Positions 1-7,605 of a stretch of DNA of 64,000 bases are shown here, in pieces (position 1 is the first letter of the stretch; every line of letters starts with the position of its first letter). Position numbers and translations under genes: made by a program. The DNA is from Aliarcobacter sp017996075. GTDB taxonomy: Bacteria; Campylobacterota; Campylobacteria; Campylobacterales; Arcobacteraceae. The stretch lies in assembly GCF_051062515.1 (NCBI RefSeq), contig NZ_JAMXEK010000002.1; one strand, given 5' to 3'. Under the pieces are notes generated by a model. The model saw nothing but the letters and a program-made list of their open reading frames with translations. It ran no database searches and was not told the DNA's origin.

Positions 1-668
1 TAGTAACTTTGCTTTGTAGGAGCAATGTATGGCAAAAATTCATCTACAATACTATTTGCAAAGAGATCATAAACAACATTTGCTTGAGGTAAACCACCGC
101 TTTCATCTGAACATTTTTTATAACTTCTATTTCTTGTGTAATTATTTGTATATATTACATCACCTTTTTGTACATCAATCATTGAAATATTTGCTATTAA
201 TGAATATTTTGCATTTGTACAAGAAACTCTATACTCTTGTGTATATTGACATTTTCTATCAACACATCTATATCTTGTTTCATAATAGTTATCTCTTTGT
301 ACATTTGTACTATCAATCTTTCCACTAATTAATGCTTGAGCACCTAAAAGTTCTCCTATTTCAACACTGTTTGTTTTATTTGCAAGTCCTGAATATTGAA
401 ATTTTTGTTCATTTAAAATATTTTCTCTGTTATTTTTACTAATAACTGTAAAATATGATTTATCATCTACTTTTACACTATATATTGCTGATTCAATTTT
501 TGTAGAAAGTCCTACATTGTCGTTTTCAAACTTTAAAACTGCAATCTTTTTTGTATTTGAAGCTCTATCAATAATAGCTGGTTTAGTACTATTTATAAGT
601 ACTTTTTGGCTACATCCAGAGATAAAAAAAACAACAAATATAAAAAAAAGTGATGATTTTAATCTCAT
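1..668 (-). CDS. CsgG/LpoB-like outer-membrane lipoprotein (3' end cut by window edge)
   Basis: About 222 codons are visible, running off the left edge without a stop. The N-terminus is a lipoprotein signal with lipobox FISGC (Cys at about residue 19). The segment KKIAVLKFEND followed by a GELLGAQALISGKI-type strand resembles the CsgG/LpoB fold, in which a lipoprotein binds partner proteins in the periplasm. Later there is a Cys-containing stretch (RYRCVDRKCQY). The ATG overlaps the stop of the upstream 42-residue lipoprotein gene in an ATGA arrangement, so the two are probably translationally coupled. Function is unknown; a periplasmic assembly or secretion-support role is inferred from the fold only. 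Confidence 0.6.
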   Translation of the reverse strand, partial: MRLKSSLFFIFVVFFISGCSQKVLINSTKPAIIDRASNTKKIAVLKFENDNVGLSTKIESAIYSVKVDDKSYFTVISKNNRENILNEQKFQYSGLANKTNSVEIGELLGAQALISGKIDSTNVQRDNYYETRYRCVDRKCQYTQEYRVSCTNAKYSLIANISMIDVQKGDVIYTNNYTRNRSYKKCSDESGGLPQANVVYDLFANSIVDEFLPYIAPTKQSY

Positions 669-793
669 AATCCTCTTAAAGCCTCTTTTGCATTTTGCTG
701 TTGAGTTTTTGTATCTATTAAAGTATTCTCTTTTGAAGAACAAGCACTAAAAAATATTGATAAAAAAATCAAAAAAATAGATAAATATTTCAT
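665..793 (-). CDS. small lipoprotein (42 aa)
   Basis: This short frame encodes a 42-residue protein starting MKYLSIFLIF and carrying a lipobox FSAC (Cys at about residue 18), then a short hydrophilic tail rich in Lys, Glu and Gln. It lies between the LPP20-type gene and the CsgG-like gene. Its TGA stop overlaps the ATG of the CsgG-like gene (ATGA). Tight packing, the signal peptide and the coupling support a real gene despite its size. I do not recognise a family. It may be a small structural partner of the two neighbouring lipoproteins. Confidence 0.6.
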   Translation of the reverse strand: MKYLSIFLIFLSIFFSACSSKENTLIDTKTQQQNAKEALRGL

Positions 794-802
794 ACTCTTT
801 TC

Positions 803-1333
803 CTATATTTTATCTAAAGAATCTAGTGCTTTTTGAACTTCACTATTGATTGTTTTTTCTATATTTGCTTTTGGAATTGCAACTAAAATATATATAAAAT
901 TATCATTTGGATTTTCCCAAGAACTTATTTGCTTTGACTCTTTTAAAGTCATAGATGAAGTTTGTCTTGATACCATAGTTACAACTCTTTCTATACTTTC
1001 ACTCTCTTTTAATCCTGTTGAATTCATGTAGCTTTCAACTTTGTTTTTTACTTCTAGTTCTATATCATTTACTAAATTTGTTCTAGCATTTGCCAAAGCT
1101 TCTCTTCTACTAAAATCATGCCCTAATTTTGACATAGGAGCAGATCCAACTGCTACAAATCTGTTCTCTTCACTATAGTTCCCACAAGCCCAAAGTGGAG
1201 CAATTGCACCTGCAATTGTACATTCAGTTACAGCTATCTCATTTATATCTTGAGTTTTAGAACTACAAGAAACAAAAAAGATTGAAACTAAAGAAATAAA
1301 AAAGATAGTTGAAGTTTTTTTTAAAATAGACAT
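803..1333 (-). CDS. LPP20 family lipoprotein
   Basis: The start is placed at the ATG of MSILKKTSTIFF because an AAGGA-type site lies just upstream; a longer frame exists but would spoil the signal peptide. The lipobox is FFVSC (Cys at about residue 23). The mature part contains FVAVGSAPMSKLGHDFSRREA followed by a long helical region and a final strand IYILVAIP, the layout of the LPP20 lipoprotein family, which also includes the flagellar protein FlgP. With the 42-aa and CsgG-like lipoproteins downstream it forms a three-lipoprotein cluster, probably at the outer membrane. The exact role is unknown. Confidence 0.7.
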   Translation of the reverse strand: MSILKKTSTIFFISLVSIFFVSCSSKTQDINEIAVTECTIAGAIAPLWACGNYSEENRFVAVGSAPMSKLGHDFSRREALANARTNLVNDIELEVKNKVESYMNSTGLKESESIERVVTMVSRQTSSMTLKESKQISSWENPNDNFIYILVAIPKANIEKTINSEVQKALDSLDKI

Positions 1334-1417
1334 ATTTTTCCTTAAGATTTTGATTTTAAAATAATAGTACATATTTGTGAAAAAATAGTTAAATAAAATA
1401 CTATTTTTTATATTTAT

Positions 1418-1843
1418 CTACTTCATATTTTGAATATAGTAATAGATTGCTTCAATCTCATCTTCAACCATAAAATATGTTGGCATAACATTTGCTTTAT
1501 AGATTAATTTATCACAAACTTGATCTTTTTCAAATTTAAGATTATCATTTTTTTTCAAATTAACTTTTTTTGAAAAAACATCATACTCTACATATTTTAT
1601 ATCAGGAGCAATTAAAGAGCAAAAATACTCTTCTTGATTTTGAACATGCTTAAACTCAACAAGTTTTTTACCTCTTGCATCATCTCCATGACAGTTGTTA
1701 CACCCTATTCCTCTAGGGTTGTTATATAACATTTTTCCATACTCATATTTAGTAATAAAAGAGTTATTAATATCCATATCATTTGGATTTTCTTCAGCAA
1801 ATGAGTTTAAAAATACAAATAGAGATAAAATCAAAATCTTCAT
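1418..1843 (-). CDS. periplasmic monohaem c-type cytochrome
   Basis: Starting at MKILILSLF gives a 141-residue protein with a cleavable signal peptide and one haem-binding CNNCH motif (about residues 48-52) followed by GDDARGKK, as in class I cytochromes c. A Met in MPTYFM near residue 120 is the likely sixth ligand. Two further cysteines (EYFC and DQVC) lie between the motif and this Met and could form a disulfide. The ATG overlaps the TGA of the Nudix gene (ATGA), indicating co-translation. It probably carries electrons in the periplasm; its partners cannot be told from context. Confidence 0.75.
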   Translation of the reverse strand: MKILILSLFVFLNSFAEENPNDMDINNSFITKYEYGKMLYNNPRGIGCNNCHGDDARGKKLVEFKHVQNQEEYFCSLIAPDIKYVEYDVFSKKVNLKKNDNLKFEKDQVCDKLIYKANVMPTYFMVEDEIEAIYYYIQNMK

Positions 1844-2424
1844 TTTAATTCCAACTCTTTTTGATTTTTCAAAAACCAATACAGACTAAAAATTAATCCA
1901 GGAGTTTTTGCTTTTGTTTCATCAAAAATAAAATTATCTATATCATCTACATTTAAAAAATATAACTCTATTTGCTCATCATTTATTCCACCACCACTAT
2001 GCAGTTTTTGATTTTCACAAATTGTTGCAAAAAATAGATATTGTTTTGCGCCACTTATTCCAACATTTGTAAAAAAAGAGGTTATTTTTTGAAGATTTTC
2101 AAGCTCAACTTTATATCCACACTCTTCATCTATTTCTTCTATAGCTATTTCTTCAATAGATTTATCCTTATCAACAAGTCCAGCACAAAGCTCATATGTA
2201 TATTTAATATTATTGTCATTTAAATAAACAGGAATTCTAAATTGCTTTACAAATAAAAATGCTCTTTTTTCTTGATGATAAAGTAAAACAGCTACACTAT
2301 CATGGCTTCTTACTGCTTCCCAACTCTTTTTTATACCATTTAAAGTAAAGTTTACTTTTAAAGGTTTTATATAATTAGTCTCTTTTAGCGGACTTATTTT
2401 TAAATCTTCAATAATATTATTCAT
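1840..2424 (-). CDS. Nudix hydrolase, UDP-sugar/ADP-ribose diphosphatase type (NUDT14-like)
   Basis: The 194-residue protein contains AGLVDKDKSIEEIAIEEIDE followed by ECGY, a variant Nudix box. The usual Arg of the REUxEE core is replaced by Glu (IEEIDEE), and the spacing after the Gly is longer than in the standard box. This form resembles the NUDT14/UDP-glucose pyrophosphatase branch. Members cleave nucleoside diphosphate sugars or ADP-ribose using Mg ions held by the Glu residues. It overlaps the cytochrome gene downstream and follows yajQ by 9 bp on the same strand. The substrate cannot be fixed from sequence. Confidence 0.75.
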   Translation of the reverse strand: MNNIIEDLKISPLKETNYIKPLKVNFTLNGIKKSWEAVRSHDSVAVLLYHQEKRAFLFVKQFRIPVYLNDNNIKYTYELCAGLVDKDKSIEEIAIEEIDEECGYKVELENLQKITSFFTNVGISGAKQYLFFATICENQKLHSGGGINDEQIELYFLNVDDIDNFIFDETKAKTPGLIFSLYWFLKNQKELELK

Positions 2425-2433
2425 AAAAATCCA

Positions 2434-2934
2434 CTATTTAAAATTATCAAAAACTAATGGAGCTTTCAAATCTAAACTTTTTAAATGTTTCATAACTGCT
2501 TGTAAATCATCAATATTTTTTCCAGTCAATCTAATAGTATCACCTTGATTTACAGCAGTTACTTTTAGTTTTAAATTTTTAATCTCTGTTTGAATTCTTT
2601 TTGCCTCATCTTTTTCTATGCTATCAATTATTTTGTAACTATATTTTCTATTTCCACCACTACTATCCTCTTTTTTTAGCTCTTCAAGTGAATTTATACT
2701 TATATCTCTTTTATTCATTTTTGAAATCATAATATCTAACATTGCATCAATTTTGTTATCACTTGAAGAAATAAGAGTTAAAGTCTTTGCTCCAACATTT
2801 AAATCTATCTCTTTGCTTATACCTTTAAAATCGTATCTATTATCTATCTCTTTTTGTGCTTGAATAACTGCATTTTTCATCTCTTGCATATCAAGTTTTG
2901 CTGAAATATCTAGTGAATGTTCTTTTACTGCCAT
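2434..2934 (-). CDS. yajQ: YajQ family nucleotide-binding protein
   Basis: The 166-residue protein matches YajQ over its whole length, with the N-terminal FDISAKLD-like segment (here LDISAKLDMQEMKNA), the NRYDFKG motif, and the C-terminal VRLTGKxxDDLQ-like strand (here IRLTGKNIDDLQAVMKHLK). The fold is two ferredoxin-like domains. Family members bind RNA or tRNA, and some bind cyclic di-GMP and act with a transcription factor. That is notable here because two diguanylate cyclases lie in this window, but there is no direct link. A good AAAGGAG ribosome site precedes the ATG. Confidence 0.9.
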   Translation of the reverse strand: MAVKEHSLDISAKLDMQEMKNAVIQAQKEIDNRYDFKGISKEIDLNVGAKTLTLISSSDNKIDAMLDIMISKMNKRDISINSLEELKKEDSSGGNRKYSYKIIDSIEKDEAKRIQTEIKNLKLKVTAVNQGDTIRLTGKNIDDLQAVMKHLKSLDLKAPLVFDNFK

Positions 2935-2950
2935 TTTTATTTTCTCCTTT

Positions 2951-3343
2951 TTATTGATTATCTTTTAATATTGCATAAGCTAAAAGAACATATGCAATAA
3001 TTTGTAAAGTTCCACCTATTGGTGTAATTGCTCCTAAAATTGGAAGATTTAAAATTACAAGAAGATATAAAGATATACTAAAAATAAGTGTTCCAATAAA
3101 AATTAAGACTTGAGCAACTTTTAAATTCTTATTGTATGGTCTTAACATTGTCAAAACCGTTGCCATAAACAATCCAAAAGTGTTATAAAACTGATATTCA
3201 ACGCCTGTATGAAATACTTTCAACATCTCTGGAGTTAAAATCTTTTTTAATCCATGAGCTCCAAAAGCTCCAAAAGCTATTGCACTTGCCATAAGTAAAG
3301 CTGTAATTGCTAAAAAAATTCTAGCTCGTCTATCTAGAATCAT
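2951..3343 (-). CDS. DUF423 family inner-membrane protein
   Basis: A 130-residue membrane protein with four predicted transmembrane segments and the conserved GAFGAHGL motif near residue 27, followed by the EYQFYNTFGL-type segment of DUF423 (YgdD/YwdK relatives). Function in this family is not established. The gene starts 2 bp downstream of the phosphoribosyltransferase stop, so the two are probably co-transcribed. Confidence 0.85.
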   Translation of the reverse strand: MILDRRARIFLAITALLMASAIAFGAFGAHGLKKILTPEMLKVFHTGVEYQFYNTFGLFMATVLTMLRPYNKNLKVAQVLIFIGTLIFSISLYLLVILNLPILGAITPIGGTLQIIAYVLLAYAILKDNQ

Positions 3344-3345
3344 AT

Positions 3346-3807
3346 CTATCTCTCTTCTTTTATTTGTATATCAACTTCCCAGAAAAACTCAATCCAAATA
3401 TCCGTCTGCTTTATATAAAAATCAGGTTTCACTAAAGCTGTTTTTTTATAAAAAAGTGTAGCTAATTTAAACTCTGTATTTGGGAATTTTTCATTTAATA
3501 TTTTAAAAACCTCTATCATAGTTTTACCACTATCAACTATATCATCTATAATCAAAACTTTTTTGTAAGATTTTAAATCTGGAATATTAAAAATTTCTAT
3601 AGAATCTTTTTGATTTTTTCTATCATAAGATATTGAATTTATTGTAAAAATATCTCTTTGGTTCATTGCTTGTGACATAAGATGAGATAGAGTTAATCCA
3701 CCTCTTGCAATACTTAAAAATGCATCTGCTTTGAAACTTTTAGAAATATCTACTAACTTTTGAGTATCTTCTTTACACATTTCATAACTATAATATAGTT
3801 TATTCAA
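3346..3807 (-). CDS. phosphoribosyltransferase, xanthine-guanine type
   Basis: The 153-residue protein has a type I phosphoribosyltransferase fold. ARGGLTLSHLMSQ is the pyrophosphate-loop region and VLIIDDIVDSGKT is the PRPP-binding signature with its paired acidic residues. The C-terminal WIEFFWE stretch resembles the hood of xanthine-guanine phosphoribosyltransferases (Gpt-like), which salvage purine bases into nucleotides in the cytoplasm. Base specificity is uncertain. It is the first gene of the minus-strand run and lies about 115 bp downstream of acnB, beyond a hairpin terminator. Confidence 0.75.
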   Translation of the reverse strand: MNKLYYSYEMCKEDTQKLVDISKSFKADAFLSIARGGLTLSHLMSQAMNQRDIFTINSISYDRKNQKDSIEIFNIPDLKSYKKVLIIDDIVDSGKTMIEVFKILNEKFPNTEFKLATLFYKKTALVKPDFYIKQTDIWIEFFWEVDIQIKEER

Positions 3808-3880
3808 AAAAATATCCTTTATTTAAAAAAGATATATTAACAATTTATTGCTTATTTTGTGGTTTTGTGAAGTTTAGTTT

Positions 3881-3909
3881 ATATAAAAAGAGAAAATCTC
3901 TTTTTATAT
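3881..3909. terminator. hairpin terminator after acnB
   Basis: A perfect 13-bp inverted repeat (ATATAAAAAGAGA and its complement) closes on an AAA loop and has T/A tracts in the stem ends. It lies just downstream of the acnB stop codon, so it most likely ends the acnB transcript. No long U tract follows outside the stem. Confidence 0.6.
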
Positions 3910-3921
3910 ATTTATATTCAA

Positions 3922-6498
3922 TTATCTTGAAGTTAAAAGTGTAGTTAAGTGATCAGCACTTACTTGGTGGAAGTTTAGGTATTTATAAACTCCATCTTTG
4001 TTGCTATCATTTATTTTTTTAGCAACGATATCTAAGTACTCTTGAACAGATGGTAATCTTCCTAAAAGTGCAGCAACAGCAGCAACTTCAGCAGAACCTA
4101 AATAAACTTTTGAGTTTTTACCAAGTCTGTTATCAAAGTTTCTTGTACTTGTAGAGAATACTGTTGAACCTTCACTAACTTGTGCTTGATTACCCATACA
4201 TAAAGAACATCCAGGAATTTCTATTCTAGCACCTGCTGCTGCAAATGCTGCATAGTAACCCTCTTGAGTTAATTGTGCCTCATCCATTTTTGTAGGAGGA
4301 GCAACCCATAGTTTAGCTTTAGCAACACCTTCACCTTTTAATACTTCTCCTAATGCTCTAAATAATCCAATATTTGTCATACAAGAACCTACGAATACTT
4401 CATCAATATTTTTTGGTCTAGAGTCATCAGCTAAGATTTCTGATAATGTTGCAACATCATCTGGATCATTTGGACAAGCTAAAATTGGCTCTTTAATATC
4501 ATCTAGATTAATATTGATTGTAGCTAAGTACTCAGCATCAGCATCTGGCTCAAGTAATTTTGGATTTTTAATCCACTCTTTCATTTTATCAGCTCTTCTT
4601 TGAAGAGTTTTAGAATCTTCATAACCCTCTTCAATCATTTTTTCAATTAAAGCTATATTTGAAGATAAATACTCAATAATTGGCTCTTTGTTTAATTGAA
4701 CAGAACATGCAGCTGCTGATCTTTCAGCTGATGCATCTGATAATTCAAACGCTTGCTCAACTTTTAGGTCTGGTAAACCTTGAATTTCAATAATTGTTCC
4801 AGCAAAAATATTCTTTTTGTTTTTCTTAGGAACTGTTAATAATCCTTGTTTAATTGCATAATATGGAATTGCATTTACTAAATCTCTTAAAGTAATACCT
4901 GGTTGCATTTTTCCACTAAATTTAACTAAAACAGACTCTGGCATAGTTAAAGGCATCATACCAGTAACACCTGCAAATGCAATAAGACCTGATCCAGCTG
5001 GGAAAGATATACCAATTGGGAATCTTGTATGAGAATCTCCACCAGTACCAACTGTATCTGGTAAACATAATCTATTTAACCATGAGTGAATAACACCGTC
5101 ACCTGGCTTAAGTGTAACTCCACCTCTTGAGTTGATGAAATCTGGTAAAGTATGTCTTAATTTAATATCTGCTGGTTTTGGATAAGCAGCTGTATGACAG
5201 AATGATTGCATAACCATATCAGCACCAAAACTTAATGCTGCAAGTTCTTTAATCTCATCTCTTGTCATTGGTCCTGTTGTATCTTGGCTTCCTACAGTTG
5301 TAGCAATTGGCTCAACATACATTCCAGGTTTAATACCTTCAACACCACAAGCTTTCCCAACCATTTTTTGTGCTTGAGTATAACCTTTACCGTTGTTAGC
5401 TGGTTGCTCAGGAGCAATAAATTTATCACTAGCTGATAATTTTAAAGCTTCTCTAGCTTTTGCAGTTAATCCTTTTCCAATAATTAAAGGAATTCTTCCA
5501 CCTGCTCTCATCTCATCTGTTAAAGTATTTGGACTTAATTTAAAAGTAGATACAACTTTTCCATCTTTTAAAATTTCACCAGCATATGGTTTTAATGTAA
5601 TAACATCTCCAGTTTCAATACTATCAACATTTGCTTCAATTGGTAAACATCCTGAATCTTCTGCTGTGTTGAAGAAAATTGGAGCAATGATAGATCCAAT
5701 TACAACTCCACCTGTTCTTTTATTTGGAACACCTGGAATATCTCTTCCCATGTGCCATTGAACTGAGTTTATTCCTGATTTTCTTGAAGAGCCAGTTCCA
5801 ACAACATCACCAACATAAGCCAATGGATGGCCTTTTGCTTTTAATTCTTCCATTTTTTCTAGAGGTTTTTCCATTCTTGATTGTAACATTGCAGTTGCGT
5901 GTAATGGAATATCTGCTCTTGTAAATGCAACAGTTGCAGGAGATAAATCATCTGTATTTGTTTCACCTGGAATTTTATAAACTGTTAAAGTAATCTCTTC
6001 TTCTAAAGCTGATTTATTTGTAAACCACTCAGCATTTGCCCATGATTCAATAACTTCTTTAGCTTTTGCATTTCCAGCATCCATTAAAGATTTTACATCA
6101 TTAAATGAGTTGTAAACAAGAATTGTATTTTTTAACTCTTTAGCAGCTGCATCTGCAACTTCTGCAACTTTTAGTGCTTCAACAAGAGGTGGTACATTGT
6201 ATCCTCCCATCATTGTTCCTAAAATTTCAATAGCTTCAACTTTTGAAATAACAGAACATGCAACTTTACCTTGAACAACATCATTTAAAAAAGCAGCTTT
6301 TACATAAGCAGCATCATCAACACCTGGATTGATTTTGTTTTTAAATAGATTTAATGCATACTGTGCATCTTCCACTTTACTTGATTTTAAAATCTCTACT
6401 AAATCTGCAGTTTGAGCAGCTGTAAGAGCAAGACCTGGTAATCCACCTTCGCTTTGTCTTTGTGCTTCGTGTGCTTTATACTCTTGTAATAAACTCAT
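3922..6498 (-). CDS. acnB: aconitate hydratase B
   Basis: The 858-residue protein has the usual AcnB length and domain order: N-terminal HEAT-like domain, swivel domain (GDVVGTGSSRKSGINS), then the catalytic domains. The 4Fe-4S ligands are visible in VGSCMTNIG and GCSLCMGNQ (around residues 700-775), and PDTVGTGGDSHTRFP is the typical aconitase active-site segment. It interconverts citrate and isocitrate in the TCA cycle and is the usual aconitase of Campylobacterota. An AGGAG site precedes the ATG. A TATAAT box on this strand lies about 35 bp upstream, next to two TTGTACAA palindromes. Confidence 0.97.
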   Translation of the reverse strand: MSLLQEYKAHEAQRQSEGGLPGLALTAAQTADLVEILKSSKVEDAQYALNLFKNKINPGVDDAAYVKAAFLNDVVQGKVACSVISKVEAIEILGTMMGGYNVPPLVEALKVAEVADAAAKELKNTILVYNSFNDVKSLMDAGNAKAKEVIESWANAEWFTNKSALEEEITLTVYKIPGETNTDDLSPATVAFTRADIPLHATAMLQSRMEKPLEKMEELKAKGHPLAYVGDVVGTGSSRKSGINSVQWHMGRDIPGVPNKRTGGVVIGSIIAPIFFNTAEDSGCLPIEANVDSIETGDVITLKPYAGEILKDGKVVSTFKLSPNTLTDEMRAGGRIPLIIGKGLTAKAREALKLSASDKFIAPEQPANNGKGYTQAQKMVGKACGVEGIKPGMYVEPIATTVGSQDTTGPMTRDEIKELAALSFGADMVMQSFCHTAAYPKPADIKLRHTLPDFINSRGGVTLKPGDGVIHSWLNRLCLPDTVGTGGDSHTRFPIGISFPAGSGLIAFAGVTGMMPLTMPESVLVKFSGKMQPGITLRDLVNAIPYYAIKQGLLTVPKKNKKNIFAGTIIEIQGLPDLKVEQAFELSDASAERSAAACSVQLNKEPIIEYLSSNIALIEKMIEEGYEDSKTLQRRADKMKEWIKNPKLLEPDADAEYLATININLDDIKEPILACPNDPDDVATLSEILADDSRPKNIDEVFVGSCMTNIGLFRALGEVLKGEGVAKAKLWVAPPTKMDEAQLTQEGYYAAFAAAGARIEIPGCSLCMGNQAQVSEGSTVFSTSTRNFDNRLGKNSKVYLGSAEVAAVAALLGRLPSVQEYLDIVAKKINDSNKDGVYKYLNFHQVSADHLTTLLTSR

Positions 6499-6532
6499 TT
6501 TTTCTCCTATTAAATTTTAAGAATTTGGCTGA

Positions 6533-6538
6533 ATTATA
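6533..6538 (-). promoter_or_regulatory. acnB -10 box
   Basis: On the minus strand this reads TATAAT, a consensus -10 element about 35 bp upstream of the acnB ATG. It predicts a short untranslated leader holding the AGGAG ribosome site. The first TTGTACAA palindrome lies about 20 bp further upstream, where the -35 region would be. Confidence 0.55.
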
Positions 6539-6558
6539 TCACAAAGTTCTAAATATCT

Positions 6559-6678
6559 TTGTACAATTATTGTTTATAGTTGTACAAATTTATATTTTGT
6601 AAATAAAAGTTACACTTGCTATAATTAGATAAATATTAATTGATTTTGTTGCATTAATATTGTACAATTTTTGTACAT
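6559..6678. promoter_or_regulatory. cluster of four TTGTACAA-type palindromes between acnB and M48 protease genes
   Basis: TTGTACAA occurs at 6559-6566, 6580-6587 and 6660-6667, and TTGTACAT at 6671-6678. Centre-to-centre distances are 21 bp for the first pair and 11 bp for the second, about two and one helical turns, so each pair would face the same side of the helix. One pair sits at the acnB -35 region, the other upstream of the M48 gene. This looks like an operator set for a dimeric regulator that I cannot name. Confidence 0.45.
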
Positions 6679-6747
6679 TTAATAATTAAACTATTTTTAT
6701 ACTTTTTTTTGCTTAAATAGTAAAATTTTATTTCAAAGAGGAAAAAA

Positions 6748-7512
6748 ATGAGATATTTTAAAATTGTTATATTTGCTACATTTGTAGCTATTTTATTTTC
6801 AGCTTGTACACACAAAACTCCATATACAAACCGTTCACAACTAATTCTTATGTCATCACAAGAAGAGTTGGCTTTAGGTGAAAAGTCATATAAAGAGTCT
6901 TTAAGTGAAGTAAAAGTTGTAACAGGCACAAAAGATGCCACAAGAGTTCAAGCTATTGGACAAAGAATTGCAGTTGCTGCAAATCAACCAAACTACAAAT
7001 GGGAATTCAATTTAGTTGATGATAACCAAGCAAATGCTTTTTGTCTTCCTGGTGGAAAAGTTGTTGTATATACAGGAATTTTAAAATATGCAAAAAATGA
7101 TGACCAATTAGCAACTGTAATATCTCATGAAGTTGCTCATGCACTTGCACGTCATGGAGCTGAGAGGGTAACTCAAGGAATGATACAACAAGGTGTTGGA
7201 ATACTTGGAAGTGTAGCAGTTGCAGCAACTGCTCCACAATATCAAAATGCATTTAATCAAGCATATGGTTTGGGTTCAAATTTAGGAGTTATGCTTCCTT
7301 ATGGAAGAATGCAAGAGAGTGAAGCCGATGAAATAGGTATTTATCTAATGCATAAGGCTGGATACAACGTAAATGAAGCTACTAAATTTTGGGAAAATAT
7401 GAGCGAAGGTAAAAGTGGAGAAAATGACTTTTTCTCTACACATCCAAGTTCACAAAATAGAACAAAAGATATTCAAACTGTAATAAATAAGATTGGAAAT
7501 GAAGCAAAATAG
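6748..7512 (+). CDS. M48 family metalloprotease, lipoprotein
   Basis: The 254-residue protein has a lipobox FSAC (Cys at about residue 20) and the zinc-protease motif HEVAH (VISHEVAHALARHG), with the third ligand in SEADEIG downstream. It resembles the periplasmic LoiP/YggG and BepA-type M48 proteases that act in outer-membrane quality control. The HPSSQNRTKDI segment near the C-terminus is also typical. It is a single-gene unit: divergent from acnB and followed by a strong hairpin terminator that overlaps its stop codon. Specific substrates are unknown. Confidence 0.9.
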   Translation: MRYFKIVIFATFVAILFSACTHKTPYTNRSQLILMSSQEELALGEKSYKESLSEVKVVTGTKDATRVQAIGQRIAVAANQPNYKWEFNLVDDNQANAFCLPGGKVVVYTGILKYAKNDDQLATVISHEVAHALARHGAERVTQGMIQQGVGILGSVAVAATAPQYQNAFNQAYGLGSNLGVMLPYGRMQESEADEIGIYLMHKAGYNVNEATKFWENMSEGKSGENDFFSTHPSSQNRTKDIQTVINKIGNEAK

Positions 7513-7539
7513 ATAGATTCTCACATCTATCTATTTTTT
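7507..7539 (+). terminator. rho-independent terminator after M48 protease gene
   Basis: A 12-bp perfect stem (AAATAGATAGAT with its complement) encloses a 6-nt loop and runs into a T tract. The stem begins just before the stop codon of the protease gene and separates it from the tsdA operon. Confidence 0.75.
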
Positions 7540-7605
7540 GTTACATTCAAGTTATATTAATAAGCTATCATTCTTTATATCATTAAATAGTAGGAGGAGT
7601 TATTT

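Noticed and set aside
29..328. A plus-strand 99-residue frame and the 517-750 frame
   Set aside because: Both run antisense to the lipoprotein gene at 1-668 (and the 42-aa gene), which has a proper lipobox and coupling.
5393..5924. Plus-strand frames inside acnB
   Set aside because: They are antisense shadows of a strongly conserved gene.
6654..6941. A minus-strand 95-residue frame
   Set aside because: It overlaps the promoter and N-terminus of the M48 protease gene, lacks a ribosome site and shows no protein-like features.
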